From Pseudoalteromonas piscicida (GTDB lineage Bacteria > Pseudomonadota > Gammaproteobacteria > Enterobacterales > Alteromonadaceae), in NCBI RefSeq assembly GCF_000238315.3, contig NZ_CP011924.1:1714501-1778500 (forward strand): DNA of 64,000 bases, written 5' to 3'. Position numbers and translations under genes: made by a program. The notes under the pieces are model-generated. The model was given only the letters and a program-made list of their open reading frames with translations. It ran no database searches and was not told the origin of the DNA. This document shows positions 40,517 through 49,626 of the stretch, piece by piece; positions within the stretch are counted from its first letter, which is position 1; each line of letters begins with the position of its first letter.

Positions 40517-42304
40517 TTACTTACCTACTTTCAATATTGCTAAGAATGCGTCTTGTGGCACTTCAACGTTACCAAGTTGCTTCATACGCTTCTTACCTTC
40601 TTTTTGCTTTTGCAGTAGCTTTTTCTTACGGCTCACGTCACCACCATAACATTTCGCGATTACGTTTTTACGTAACTGTTTAACTGTACTGCGCGCAATA
40701 ACGTGATTACCAATTGCAGCTTGAATAGCAATATCAAACATTTGGCGAGGGATCAATTCTCTCAGCGCTTCAGCTAACTGACGGCCACGCGTTTGTGAAC
40801 CATCGCGGTGAACAATTATTGCAAGCGCATCAACGCGGTCACCATTGAACAGAATATCCACACGCACCATGTCTGATGCTTCAAAACGCTTGAAGTTGTA
40901 ATCTAGTGATGCAAAACCACGGCTGGTAGACTTCAACTTATCAAAGAAATCCATCACCACTTCCGACATAGGCAATTCATAGGTTAACGCAACTTGCTTA
41001 CCGTGATAGGTCATCTTGGTCTGCATACCACGCTTTTCAACACACAGCGTGATCACGTTTCCTAAATATTCTTGCGGAACGAGAATATTTGCTTCAACGA
41101 TTGGTTCACGAATTTCAATAATGTCGTTTACCGGTGGTAAATCCGATGGGTTATCGATTTTCACCACACCGTGCTTAGTTTCTACTTCATAGATTACCGT
41201 TGGAGCTGTGGTGATCAGATCCATGTCGTATTCGCGTTCAAGGCGCTCTTGAATGATCTCCATGTGGAGCATACCAAGGAAGCCACAACGGAAACCAAAA
41301 CCTAGTGCTGTTGAGTTCTCAGGCTCGAAGAATAGTGATGCATCGTTGAGACTCAATTTATTAAGCGCATCGCGGAAGTTTTCGTAGTCATCGGATGAAA
41401 TTGGGAACATTCCCGCGTATACCTGAGGCTTCACCTTTTGGAAACCAGGCAAACGGTCTGTTGCAGAATCACGAGCCATGGTAATGGTATCACCAACTGG
41501 TGCTCCATGGATGTCTTTGATACCTGCGATAACAAAACCTACTTCACCCGTTCTCAACACCCCGGTATTAGTCTGCTTCGGTGTAAAGATACCAACCTTA
41601 TCTACTTGGTGAGCTTGCTCAGTAGACATGATCTTGATCTTCTCGCCCGCTCTTAATTCACCGTTTTTAATACGTACCAATGACACTACGCCTTGGTACG
41701 GGTCAAACCATGAATCGATAATCAGTGCCTGTAGTGGCGCATTTGGCTCACCTTCTGGTGGCGGAATATCACGTACGATCACTTCGAGCACTTCATCAAT
41801 GCCGATACCCGTTTTCGCACTACAACGAACCGCTTCTAATGCTTCAATACCAACGATATCTTCAATTTCTTCGGCTACGCGAAGTGGATCAGCCTGTGGT
41901 AAGTCAATTTTGTTCAGAACCGGAATAACTTCCAAGTCCATCTCAAGTGCAGTGTAACAGTTCGCTAGTGTTTGTGCTTCTACACCTTGACCCGCGTCAA
42001 CAACCAATAACGCACCTTCACAAGCGGCTAGAGAGCGCGAAACTTCATAAGTGAAGTCAACGTGTCCCGGTGTATCGATAAAGTTTAGCTGGTAGGTTTC
42101 ACCATCTTTTGCTTGATAGTTAAGCGTTACACTCTGTGCTTTGATGGTAATACCGCGCTCACGTTCGATGTCCATCGAATCCAGTACCTGCTGCTGCATT
42201 TCGCGGTCTGTTAAACCTCCACAAACTTGGATTAAGCGGTCTGATAGCGTCGATTTTCCATGGTCAATGTGGGCAATAATAGAAAAGTTACGGATATGCT
42301 TCAT
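40517..42304 (-). CDS. lepA: Elongation factor 4 (LepA)
   Basis: A 595-residue translational GTPase that acts on ribosomes during initiation/elongation stress. G1 is [15 protein letters not shown]3 [13 protein letters not shown]4 NKIDLP. The characteristic C-terminal domain ends [17 protein letters not shown]. Length matches the family (about 599). Confidence 0.98.
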   Translation of the reverse strand: MKHIRNFSIIAHIDHGKSTLSDRLIQVCGGLTDREMQQQVLDSMDIERERGITIKAQSVTLNYQAKDGETYQLNFIDTPGHVDFTYEVSRSLAACEGALLVVDAGQGVEAQTLANCYTALEMDLEVIPVLNKIDLPQADPLRVAEEIEDIVGIEALEAVRCSAKTGIGIDEVLEVIVRDIPPPEGEPNAPLQALIIDSWFDPYQGVVSLVRIKNGELRAGEKIKIMSTEQAHQVDKVGIFTPKQTNTGVLRTGEVGFVIAGIKDIHGAPVGDTITMARDSATDRLPGFQKVKPQVYAGMFPISSDDYENFRDALNKLSLNDASLFFEPENSTALGFGFRCGFLGMLHMEIIQERLEREYDMDLITTAPTVIYEVETKHGVVKIDNPSDLPPVNDIIEIREPIVEANILVPQEYLGNVITLCVEKRGMQTKMTYHGKQVALTYELPMSEVVMDFFDKLKSTSRGFASLDYNFKRFEASDMVRVDILFNGDRVDALAIIVHRDGSQTRGRQLAEALRELIPRQMFDIAIQAAIGNHVIARSTVKQLRKNVIAKCYGGDVSRKKKLLQKQKEGKKRMKQLGNVEVPQDAFLAILKVGK

Positions 42305-42363
42305 ATACTGGATTCAATACTTCTGTTAGTCACAAATAGAGATTAAGGCCTCGATTTTACATT

Positions 42364-42822
42364 TTATTTAGTACAATCACCATCTATTTGCGTTATTGGT
42401 AGGCTAATTGGGTAAATTTTTATCACTTTTACCTGATGTTTGAGTTTATCCCCTTGGACTCTGGCGAAAAATAAACCGAGTGCAGCACTCGTAAATGCAA
42501 TAAGTATCTGCAAAGGTTCATTGAGACCAAGTACGAGGGCCGCGATAAACATGCCGGCAAAAGCAAAAAGCAATGGCATCATGTAAACATAAAACGCATG
42601 TTTCACCACATTAGTGTCGTCTAATGCCAACTTAATTTTTTGGCCAATTTCGACAGATTCCGTCAAATCTACAGGGAATTGTTTTTTGTGGGTGCCAAAG
42701 AGTTTGGCAAATACTTGGGAGCCGCATTTGCCGTTACAGCCTTCACAAGCGGGTTTTGGCTGTGCTTCTAAGTAGACAGTTGCGCCTTTTATGGCGGCAA
42801 CTGTCAGAGTTTGTTCTATCAT
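42364..42822 (-). CDS. rseC: SoxR-reducing / sigma-E modulator protein RseC
   Basis: A 152-residue inner-membrane protein with an N-terminal Cys cluster (C-E-G-C-N-G-K-C) and two membrane helices at about 75-115. RseC family proteins take part in reducing SoxR and in sigma-E-linked functions. The start overlaps the rseB stop in ATGA. Confidence 0.93.
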   Translation of the reverse strand: MIEQTLTVAAIKGATVYLEAQPKPACEGCNGKCGSQVFAKLFGTHKKQFPVDLTESVEIGQKIKLALDDTNVVKHAFYVYMMPLLFAFAGMFIAALVLGLNEPLQILIAFTSAALGLFFARVQGDKLKHQVKVIKIYPISLPITQIDGDCTK

Positions 42823-43769
42823 AAAGGTCTTTTCACAGACTCAGCGATTGCTTTTGCGGTCATTGCTGGAATATTTCCAACTACGGATACGTCAAAGGCA
42901 CCAGTGTTGTGTACGTACACCGTTGTCGCACCTGACGAAAGCGCTCCACTTGGGCGCTGGCCCGGTAAAGGACGTTGTACAAATACCGAAATATCGACAA
43001 GGCCGTCGGAAAACAAGTAGTAGTCTGCCAGCTCATTGTTTAAATCTAACTTATGTCTGTCAGATTTTAGCAGCTCAAAGCCCTGAGGTAACCAACCAAT
43101 TTGCCAATTGTTTTTCGTGCCATTCTCAAGTGTCTTCAACAATCCAGATACGGCTTCAGGAAACTGCTTTTGGGAAAGTTCTAACAATTGCTCGGCTGGG
43201 GTTTCAGTCACGCTGATATGGGTAAGCTGAAGCTGTTCTAACAACTCGCCTTGTTGGTTTACGTAAGCGGATTTTAGCAACAGAGATGACTCGGTATCGA
43301 TCCACAACCAATAGTTGTATTTAGCGTCGTCCTTTGCTTCTAATCTGACAAGCTGAGCAGGTCTGTCAACAATCCGACCTTTACCACCTAAGACAAAATC
43401 ATAACTTTCTTTGAGGCTGTCGATATTTTTGAATAAAACTTCGGGAATAGGGCCTGCTATCGAATCTGTTTGGATGGTGTAAGGCTCAGACTTTGGTTCA
43501 AAATAAGTCACTTTGTCACCAATGCGGATCATTTCAAGTCCAGCACCATTGAGCAAACTTAAAAGCTCAAATTCAGTCCCATCTTGGTTACCATGAAGCC
43601 AACGGTAAGGCTCCATAGATTTTCCTTTCACCACGACAAACGATGCATCAAAGTTTCTATGATGCACCGCTTCGGCCATGTCTTTTAGCAGTTGTTTGGC
43701 TGATACGCTTTCATTTGCCCACAGCCAACTAGAGAAAAATACACTTACTACAACTAACAGTGCTCTCAT
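42819..43769 (-). CDS. rseB: Sigma-E regulatory protein RseB
   Basis: A 316-residue periplasmic protein with a signal peptide at ~1-17. RseB binds the periplasmic part of RseA and blocks its cleavage until it senses lipid A/LPS intermediates. The N-terminal LolA-like domain (~25-195) and the smaller C-terminal domain are present. It is adjacent to rseA with no gap. Confidence 0.95.
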   Translation of the reverse strand: MRALLVVVSVFFSSWLWANESVSAKQLLKDMAEAVHHRNFDASFVVVKGKSMEPYRWLHGNQDGTEFELLSLLNGAGLEMIRIGDKVTYFEPKSEPYTIQTDSIAGPIPEVLFKNIDSLKESYDFVLGGKGRIVDRPAQLVRLEAKDDAKYNYWLWIDTESSLLLKSAYVNQQGELLEQLQLTHISVTETPAEQLLELSQKQFPEAVSGLLKTLENGTKNNWQIGWLPQGFELLKSDRHKLDLNNELADYYLFSDGLVDISVFVQRPLPGQRPSGALSSGATTVYVHNTGAFDVSVVGNIPAMTAKAIAESVKRPL

Positions 43770-44381
43770 TTATTGCTCTTTTTCCTCTTGCTTTTCAGCT
43801 GTGTTGTTTTCACCAGATTGCTGCAGCGCATATGCCATGCGAGACTGCCTTTGATGCTCTAGCACCAATGCACCAATGCGTTGTTGCTGTAACTCTCTAA
43901 TGCCTTTAGCCGCTGATTCAAGCGCAGGCTCAGTTGATAAGCTCACAGGAGAAACGCCTCCAGCAAAAGGAGTAGATTGCAACTGTAACGCATCGCCCGC
44001 AGGTAAAGTCGTGTCAGTGCTTAGCGTATTAACCCCAAGCACAGCAAACAATGACACACTTGCCGCGATAGCTACTTGTGCAAACGGCTTACGCCATGCA
44101 CTTAGCTCAATCACATTGCTCTTTGGCGTCGTTTCTTTCACTTGCTCAACGGCCGGCTCACTATACGTTTGCTCTTGTTCAAGTGCCGCTGCAAAGCTGC
44201 TGGTGATATCAATGCAAGGTGTGTCTTGCTTTTGACTACGCATTACATCACCAATCAAGGCATACCGAGCAAACTTTTGTTCGTCTAAACGAACATCAGT
44301 TTCAGCGTTGAGTGACAGATCACCGTCAAAAATTTGCGATGTCGTTAAATCTTCTGTCACTTGTTTTTCAGCTTGTGCCAT
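43770..44381 (-). CDS. rseA: Anti-sigma-E factor RseA
   Basis: A 203-residue single-pass membrane anti-sigma factor. The cytoplasmic part (~1-100) holds the sigma-E-binding region around DEQKFARYALIGDVMRSQ; a membrane helix lies at ~104-120 (FAQVAIAASVSLFAVLGV) and the periplasmic tail is Q-rich. I chose ATG 44381, 1 nt after the rpoE stop and preceded by AGGTGAG; a GTG at 44393 would overlap rpoE and add four residues. RseP (21.9-23.2 kb) is its protease. Confidence 0.94.
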   Translation of the reverse strand: MAQAEKQVTEDLTTSQIFDGDLSLNAETDVRLDEQKFARYALIGDVMRSQKQDTPCIDITSSFAAALEQEQTYSEPAVEQVKETTPKSNVIELSAWRKPFAQVAIAASVSLFAVLGVNTLSTDTTLPAGDALQLQSTPFAGGVSPVSLSTEPALESAAKGIRELQQQRIGALVLEHQRQSRMAYALQQSGENNTAEKQEEKEQ

Positions 44382-44382
44382 A

Positions 44383-44964
44383 TTAAGACTCACCTATTAA
44401 TGGGTTCAAATTGTTATCTATCGCTTCCCTTGCGCGAAAAATTCTCGAACGAACTGTACCTACAGGACAATCCATAATGACAGCTATTTCCTCGTAGCTC
44501 ATGCCTTCAATTTCACGCAAAGTAATTGCGGTTTTTAAATCGTCAGGCAAGCGCTCGATAGTTTTGAAAATCACTGCTTTCACTTCGTCGCTTAACAATA
44601 GATTTTCCGGTGAAGCGTTCGATCTTAATTGGTCTGCACCATCATAAAACTCAGCTTCTTCCGCATCTACGTCGTTTGCTGGCGGCTTTCGACCAAGCGC
44701 CACCAAATAATTTTTTGAACAGTTAACCGCGATTCTATACAACCAAGTATAAAATGCGCTCTCGCCCCTAAAGTTAGGCAACGCTCGATAAGCTTTAATG
44801 AACGTTTCCTGTGCCACATCTGCCACATCGCCTTGATTCGCTACATAACGAGAAATTAGCGCTGCGACTTTATTTTGATACTTGGCAACTAACAGGTTGA
44901 ATGCGTTTTTATCTCCCTGTTGAACGCGTTTAACTATATCTAGATCTAAATCCTGCTCGCTCAT
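44383..44964 (-). CDS. rpoE: RNA polymerase sigma factor RpoE (sigma-24)
   Basis: A 193-residue ECF sigma factor controlling the envelope-stress response. Region 2 (DLDIVKRVQQGDKNAFNLLVAKYQ; FIKAYRALPNFRGESAFYTWLYRIAVN) and region 4 (LREIEGMSYEEIAVIMDCPVGTVRSRIFRARE) are intact. It heads the rseABC operon and is probably autoregulated from the sigma-E-type promoter upstream. Confidence 0.98.
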   Translation of the reverse strand: MSEQDLDLDIVKRVQQGDKNAFNLLVAKYQNKVAALISRYVANQGDVADVAQETFIKAYRALPNFRGESAFYTWLYRIAVNCSKNYLVALGRKPPANDVDAEEAEFYDGADQLRSNASPENLLLSDEVKAVIFKTIERLPDDLKTAITLREIEGMSYEEIAVIMDCPVGTVRSRIFRAREAIDNNLNPLIGES

Positions 44965-45027
44965 TCGAGCCGGTACTCCTCTTTTTGCTTTTCTAAATCG
45001 TATCTAGTTGCCATCATTCACAGCTAC

Positions 45028-45054
45028 TCTGACTTAGTACTGAATAAAAAGTTC
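45028..45054 (-). promoter_or_regulatory. Sigma-E-type promoter of rpoE
   Basis: Reading leftward: GAACTT (45049-45054; consensus GGAACTT, here preceded by A), exactly 15 bp spacer, then GTCAGA (45028-45033; consensus GTCTGA/GTCTAA). The predicted start lies near 45020, giving a ~55-nt leader to the rpoE ATG. Spacing and position fit autoregulation as known for rpoE in enteric bacteria. Confidence 0.7.
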
Positions 45055-45161
45055 TGTTTTTTTGTATTTTTTTTTAAAATAAACGAATTCATCCATCTTT
45101 GCGTACTAGTTCTTGGCTGCTTTTTCGCATTATTCCATTAGCAGTCACACAAAATGTTCTA

Positions 45162-45174
45162 AATGATTCTCATT
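45162..45174. promoter_or_regulatory. Fur-box-like palindrome between rpoE and nadB
   Basis: AATGATTCTCATT is a near-palindrome. Extended to 19 bp it matches 12 of the 19 positions of the classical Fur consensus GATAATGATAATCATTATC, with the central 13 bp nearly perfect. It lies ~40 bp upstream of the putative nadB -10. It could mark iron control, but a single partial match is weak evidence. Confidence 0.35.
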
Positions 45175-45212
45175 AAACGGAACAAACTCTCTGCCTTCTA
45201 TGATAGCAGATG

Positions 45213-45221
45213 TGGTATAAA
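45213..45221 (+). promoter_or_regulatory. Extended -10 promoter candidate for nadB
   Basis: TGGTATAAA (TGn plus TATAAA) lies 40 bp before the nadB ATG. No good -35 hexamer is present, which suits an extended -10 promoter. The rest of the 296-bp rpoE-nadB gap is AT-rich with no gene. Confidence 0.45.
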
Positions 45222-45260
45222 TAGCAGAATTAAACGCAAAAACAGTAAAGATCTTCGAAT

Positions 45261-46862
45261 ATGAAAAATACGACTCACCACAATACTGATGTAGTCATTA
45301 TTGGTAGTGGCGCTGCTGGACTCTCTCTTGCGCTTTCTTTGGCAAACCACTGTAAGGTTACCGTGATAAGCAAAGGGGCGTTAAAAGAAGGCTCCACACT
45401 TTATGCTCAAGGTGGCATTGCCGCAGTATTCGATAAGAAAAATGACAGTATTGAATCACATGTCGAAGACACACTTGCGGCAGGCGCTGGTTTGTGTGAC
45501 CGCGATGCGGTGCACTACACCGCATCAAATGCAAAAAATTGCTTGAAGTGGCTGATTGAACAAGGCGTACCATTTGATATGGAAGTGGATAGCAAAGGGA
45601 AAGAGCGCTTTCATTTAACCCGCGAAGGTGGGCATTCACATCGTCGTATATTGCACGCAGCTGATGCAACGGGTAAAGCCGTTCAAACCACATTAATTAG
45701 CCAAGTGCAGTTACACCCAAAAATTAATATACTTGAGCAATACAACGCCATCGATCTCATCAAAGATAAACATGGCGACTCAAGCGATATCAAAGGCGTT
45801 TACGTCTATAATCGCAAAGCGGATAGAGTTGAGAGCATCTCGGCTAAGTTTGTCGCTTTAGCGACGGGTGGCGCAAGTAAAGTTTACTTGTATACCTCAA
45901 ATCCAGATGTTTCTTCGGGTGACGGCATCGCAATGGCGTGGCGTGCGGGTTGTCGTGTGGCCAACATGGAGTTTAACCAATTTCATCCAACCAGCTTATA
46001 CCACCCTGAGCTACAAAACTTTTTAATCACCGAAGCCATGCGCGGTGAAGGCGCGCTGCTTAAACGTCCTGACGGCACACGTTTTATGCCTGACTTCGAT
46101 GAGCGCGAAGAACTCGCCCCTCGCGATGTGGTCGCCCGTGCCATTGATTATGAGATGAAACGATTGGGCGCAAATTGCGTCTATCTTGATATCTCACATA
46201 AAGACAAAGAGTTCATCATAGAGCACTTCCCTACGATTTATGCTAAGTGCTTAAGTGTTGGTTTAGATATCACCAAAGAGCCAATCCCCGTAGTGCCAGC
46301 GGCGCATTATACTTGCGGTGGTGTTATGACTGACTTTAACGGTCGTACTGACATCGACAATTTATATGCAATCGGCGAAGTGGCTTACACAGGTCTACAC
46401 GGCGCAAACCGCATGGCGAGTAACTCGTTGTTAGAATGCATTGTGTTTGCCCACGCTGCCGCAAAAGATATTTTAGCTAAAATCGATAATCGTCCTGAGC
46501 CATCTAAGTTACCAGATTGGGACGAAAGCCGTGTCAGCGACTCGGACGAAGAAGTAGTGATTACCCACAACTGGCACGAACTTAGATTGTTTATGTGGGA
46601 TTATGTTGGCATTGTTCGCTCAACTAAACGGTTAGAACGTGCGCTACGCCGCGTTGAGTTATTACAGCAAGAGATCCATGATTATTACGCCAACTTCAGA
46701 GTGAGTAACAACCTGCTTGAATTACGTAACTTAGTACAAGTAGCTGAACTGATTATTCGCAGCGCGTTAGAACGTAAAGAAAGTCGTGGACTGCACTATA
46801 CCATTGACTTCCCAGACATGGCTGAAAACTCCACACCGACCGTTTTGTCACCGACAAAATAA
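45261..46862 (+). CDS. nadB: L-aspartate oxidase
   Basis: A 533-residue flavoenzyme oxidising L-aspartate to iminoaspartate for NAD synthesis. The FAD-binding motif is [16 protein letters not shown] at the N-terminus. The active-site region [20 protein letters not shown] and the [30 protein letters not shown] segment are present, with a C-terminal helical domain. It is divergent from rpoE, as in E. coli. Confidence 0.98.
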   Translation: MKNTTHHNTDVVIIGSGAAGLSLALSLANHCKVTVISKGALKEGSTLYAQGGIAAVFDKKNDSIESHVEDTLAAGAGLCDRDAVHYTASNAKNCLKWLIEQGVPFDMEVDSKGKERFHLTREGGHSHRRILHAADATGKAVQTTLISQVQLHPKINILEQYNAIDLIKDKHGDSSDIKGVYVYNRKADRVESISAKFVALATGGASKVYLYTSNPDVSSGDGIAMAWRAGCRVANMEFNQFHPTSLYHPELQNFLITEAMRGEGALLKRPDGTRFMPDFDEREELAPRDVVARAIDYEMKRLGANCVYLDISHKDKEFIIEHFPTIYAKCLSVGLDITKEPIPVVPAAHYTCGGVMTDFNGRTDIDNLYAIGEVAYTGLHGANRMASNSLLECIVFAHAAAKDILAKIDNRPEPSKLPDWDESRVSDSDEEVVITHNWHELRLFMWDYVGIVRSTKRLERALRRVELLQQEIHDYYANFRVSNNLLELRNLVQVAELIIRSALERKESRGLHYTIDFPDMAENSTPTVLSPTK

Positions 46863-46919
46863 TAATATTTGCATGTAGAGCATGTGCTGATTTTTATCGC
46901 CATGCTCTGGTCGCTGTTT

Positions 46920-47333
46920 CTAATTGGCTTGCAGCGCAGTGCGACAGAGTAAACGCCAGTCCGCTTCTGGTATTGCCTGTCGAGTCAAAAATATCTGCTG
47001 CTTAGCTTGGTTCGCATCCATGATTTTTAGCGCTATTTGACTATCAAACCATATGGTCGCACCAATAAGCTGCCCTTTGCAATTTATCGTTTGCGACTGT
47101 ATTTCAATGAAGTTTTCTTTTGGGAGCATGAGTACAGTACCCGCTTTTGGCGTACGAGATAGAACAGTTTGCCAACTGCAATAACCCGTCACGGCAAACA
47201 CGATTGCCACTAACCACCACAGCGTAGGAAACAGCAGAAACAGGATAAAAGCGAGGCAAGAAAAAAGAACCACAAAGAAGGCGTGGTTCTGAAGATTGTG
47301 TTGAAAGTCGATTCTACACGCGGATCCGATCAA
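46920..47333 (-). CDS. ygfX: YgfX-type membrane protein
   Basis: A 137-residue protein with two adjacent membrane helices (FFVVLFSCLAFILFLLF; LWWLVAIVFAVTGYCSW at ~18-55) and a C-terminal soluble domain. It matches the YgfX/CptA family in size, topology and its conserved pairing with sdhE. In E. coli YgfX was proposed as a toxin affecting cytoskeletal proteins; that role is disputed. The only plausible start is TTG 47333, overlapping sdhE by 20 bp, with no clear Shine-Dalgarno, so translation is probably coupled. Confidence 0.8.
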   Translation of the reverse strand: MIGSACRIDFQHNLQNHAFFVVLFSCLAFILFLLFPTLWWLVAIVFAVTGYCSWQTVLSRTPKAGTVLMLPKENFIEIQSQTINCKGQLIGATIWFDSQIALKIMDANQAKQQIFLTRQAIPEADWRLLCRTALQAN

Positions 47334-47565
47334 GGATTAACTTAACCATGCGTTTTAGCTCTGGATCTGGACATTCTTCATGACCCATAAACCAAGCGAA
47401 TAAATCTGGATCCTCACAGGTAACTAGACGCTGAAACACGTACTTACCTTCGTCGGATAGCGCGTCATAAGCCTGCTCAACAAACGGCTCCAAAATAACG
47501 TCCAGCTCTAACATGCCACGACGGCAAGCCCATTTAACTCGAGCTTTAGGCAGTAACTCAACCAT
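47314..47565 (-). CDS. sdhE: FAD assembly factor SdhE (succinate dehydrogenase assembly factor 2)
   Basis: An 83-residue five-helix protein that promotes covalent flavinylation of succinate dehydrogenase and fumarate reductase. The family motif RRGMLELD is present at ~16-23, as is the FAWFMGH motif (here LFAWFMGHEE). The gene pair with ygfX, divergent from ygfZ, is the same as in E. coli. Confidence 0.95.
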   Translation of the reverse strand: MVELLPKARVKWACRRGMLELDVILEPFVEQAYDALSDEGKYVFQRLVTCEDPDLFAWFMGHEECPDPELKRMVKLILDRIRV

Positions 47566-47725
47566 AAACTGATTAACCCCTCATAAACTATTGAGAAAAT
47601 TATACCCACTGTGCAGAACATATGCCATAAAACTTATAGAAATGGCACATTGAAATCGTCCGTCCCTATCTCCACTTATGATTTTACGGTAACATTACGA
47701 AAACACTTTAATAGGGATCAATATT

Positions 47726-48637
47726 ATGTCAATTGCTCGTGCTTATGCGCTTCCGTTCAAGGTTATTCGCATTTCAGGACAAGATAAACTTAGCTATTTG
47801 CACGGTCAGGTTACTCAAGACATTAACCTTATCAAAGAAGATAATTTTATGTGGTCTGGGCATTGTAGCCCTAAAGGCAAGCTTTGGTCTGTGTCGCGCT
47901 TAACTCGCTATCAAGACGACTACTTAATGCTTGCTGGTGTAGCCGAAGCTGAAGCATCACTTCGTGAGCTAAAAAAGTACGGCGTTTTTGCCAAAGTTGA
48001 CATTGATTTTGCTGACTGCGAAGTCTTTGGCTTAATGACTCAGGACAGTAAAGCGCTTGCTACTGCCTTTGGCGTTGAGCTTTCGTCTGACGCAAGTGCT
48101 GTGGATGTTGCCAACGGCAAGCTGCTAAAACTCGCAGACGAGCGCTTTGTTTTCATCGCGTTCGAAGGCGCAAGTTTACCCGCGGACGTGGAACAACAAA
48201 GCAATCCAGCACCGTTTATTGCGGCCAGCATTTTAGCAGGAGAGCCAAGCCTTGATGCAGATCACGTGGACGAATTTGTACCACAAATGGTTAACCTTCA
48301 AGCCCTTAACGGGATCAGCTTTAAGAAAGGTTGCTATACTGGTCAAGAAACCGTAGCTCGTATGCGCTATCTTGGTAAAAACAAACGTGCCATGTACATA
48401 GTGACAGGCAATGCTGCAGAGCGCATCGAAGAGGCAGACATTGAGCTGCAGATTGAAGACAACTGGCGTCGTGGTGGCAAGGTTATTCAACAAACCTTTG
48501 ATGCTCACAGCGGCCGTTATTATGCGCTGGCTGTGATGCCAAATGACACACCACAAGACGCGGTGCTAAGAGCAAAAAATTCACCAGAGGTGAGTCTTAC
48601 TATTCAACCTCTACCTTATTCTTTAGAAGACAACTAA
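47726..48637 (+). CDS. ygfZ: tRNA-modifying / Fe-S-cluster protein YgfZ
   Basis: A 303-residue folate-binding protein of the GcvT fold, needed for activity of some iron-sulfur enzymes and for tRNA modification by MiaB. The signature K-G-C-Y-x-G-Q-E is intact (FKKGCYTGQETVARMRYLG, with the functional Cys). AGGGAT precedes the ATG. It is followed 11 bp later by the SlyD-like gene. Confidence 0.94.
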   Translation: MSIARAYALPFKVIRISGQDKLSYLHGQVTQDINLIKEDNFMWSGHCSPKGKLWSVSRLTRYQDDYLMLAGVAEAEASLRELKKYGVFAKVDIDFADCEVFGLMTQDSKALATAFGVELSSDASAVDVANGKLLKLADERFVFIAFEGASLPADVEQQSNPAPFIAASILAGEPSLDADHVDEFVPQMVNLQALNGISFKKGCYTGQETVARMRYLGKNKRAMYIVTGNAAERIEEADIELQIEDNWRRGGKVIQQTFDAHSGRYYALAVMPNDTPQDAVLRAKNSPEVSLTIQPLPYSLEDN

Positions 48638-48648
48638 CGGGATCTTAT

Positions 48649-49134
48649 ATGATTATTGGCCCTAACTCGGTAGTGACAATCCACTACTCAGTTCAAGACA
48701 AAGACAACAACACGATTGATAGCACATTTGATGATGAGCCTGTGATAGCGATGCTTGGCTCAGGCTATCTGATCCCAGGTCTTGATGATGCCCTACAAGG
48801 CAAACAAGCTGGTGACACTTTCAGTGTGACCATCGAGCCACAAGAAGGCTATGGTGAACGCTTTGACGAACTGACTCAGGCGGTTCCTAAATCAATGTTT
48901 GAAGATATGGAAATCGAAGTGGGTATGCAATTTAGAGCGACCACCGACGAAGGCGACCAAATCGTTGTGATCATTGGTATCGAAGACGAAGAAGTCATCG
49001 TTGACGCGAACCACCCGCTTTCTGGGATCACGCTGAACTTTGACGTTGAAGTGCTTGAAGTACGTGAAGCTACAGCTGAAGAAGTTGCCCACGGGCATGT
49101 TCATGGCGAAGGCGGTTGTGGTCACGACCACTAA
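48649..49134 (+). CDS. SlyD-like FKBP-type peptidyl-prolyl isomerase
   Basis: A 161-residue prolyl isomerase and chaperone. An FKBP domain is interrupted by the IF chaperone insert: VVTIHYSVQDKDNNTIDSTF, YLIPGLDDALQGKQAGD and PQEGYGERFDE are typical. The C-terminus is short and metal-binding (GHVHGEGGCGHDH), less His-rich than E. coli SlyD. Nickel delivery is possible but unproven. A strong terminator follows. Confidence 0.92.
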   Translation: MIIGPNSVVTIHYSVQDKDNNTIDSTFDDEPVIAMLGSGYLIPGLDDALQGKQAGDTFSVTIEPQEGYGERFDELTQAVPKSMFEDMEIEVGMQFRATTDEGDQIVVIIGIEDEEVIVDANHPLSGITLNFDVEVLEVREATAEEVAHGHVHGEGGCGHDH

Positions 49135-49155
49135 GATTAGTCAAGTTACTAATAG

Positions 49156-49182
49156 AAAGCGCTGATCATTCAGCGCTTTTTT
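49156..49182 (+). terminator. Intrinsic terminator after the SlyD-like gene
   Basis: AAAGCGCTGA (49156-49165) pairs with TCAGCGCTTT (49170-49179), a 10-bp stem with a 4-nt loop, then TTTT. The stop codon of the convergent gene lies within it. Confidence 0.88.
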
Positions 49183-49615
49183 CTTGTTTAAGTTTACTTT
49201 CCATTGCCGTAACCAAGTTGGCTTGGTCATTAGTTCCTAAGCGATATTTAGTGCCGTCCTTCATCACCACTTCGAGTGCCTTGAATCCAGCAACTGTGTA
49301 TACCCAACCGTCTGTACTGATCCGCATGCCAATGCCATGACGTAGAGAATTAGTCACGGGTTGAACATAATCGATATCGTCAAACTTTAAGGTCATTTTG
49401 GCGACCGACGGTCCAAACCACCAGCTTAACGTTTGTTGCTCTTGGTTCACTTGAATGGTTAAACCGTAAAAAATAAACGCAACAAGCGCGAGGATCACCA
49501 AAAAGCTGACAAAGGCGAAATTGCTACCTGTTAGGAAAATTGCCAATATGGTAAAACTGGCGATAAAGGCTAGAAACAGCCATATAACCCATGCAAACTG
49601 TGTATTTTTATACAT
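49166..49615 (-). CDS. Membrane protein with PH-like domain, function unknown
   Basis: A 149-residue protein with two or three N-terminal membrane helices (AWVIWLFLAFIASFTILAIFL; FVSFLVILALVAFIFYGL). A cytoplasmic beta-rich region (~70-140: QQTLSWWFGPSVAKMTLKFDDI...) resembles bacterial PH domains. I do not recognise a named family. It is the last of three leftward genes (DUF440, DUF481, this) separated by only 11 bp each, so an operon is likely. Confidence 0.7.
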   Translation of the reverse strand: MYKNTQFAWVIWLFLAFIASFTILAIFLTGSNFAFVSFLVILALVAFIFYGLTIQVNQEQQTLSWWFGPSVAKMTLKFDDIDYVQPVTNSLRHGIGMRISTDGWVYTVAGFKALEVVMKDGTKYRLGTNDQANLVTAMESKLKQEKSAE

Positions 49616-49626
49616 CGATAGTCTTC

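Noticed and set aside
42791..43216. 141-codon plus-strand frame
   Set aside because: Antisense shadow of rseB; the rseB protein is clearly real.
46877..46908. Terminator after nadB
   Set aside because: AGAGCATG/CATGCTCT forms an 8-bp stem but there is no T-tract; too weak to list as a terminator.
46920..47565. Toxin-antitoxin pair (CptA/CptB)
   Set aside because: The pair matches ygfX-sdhE; SdhE is now known as a flavinylation factor and the toxin-antitoxin reading is not supported by anything in this sequence.
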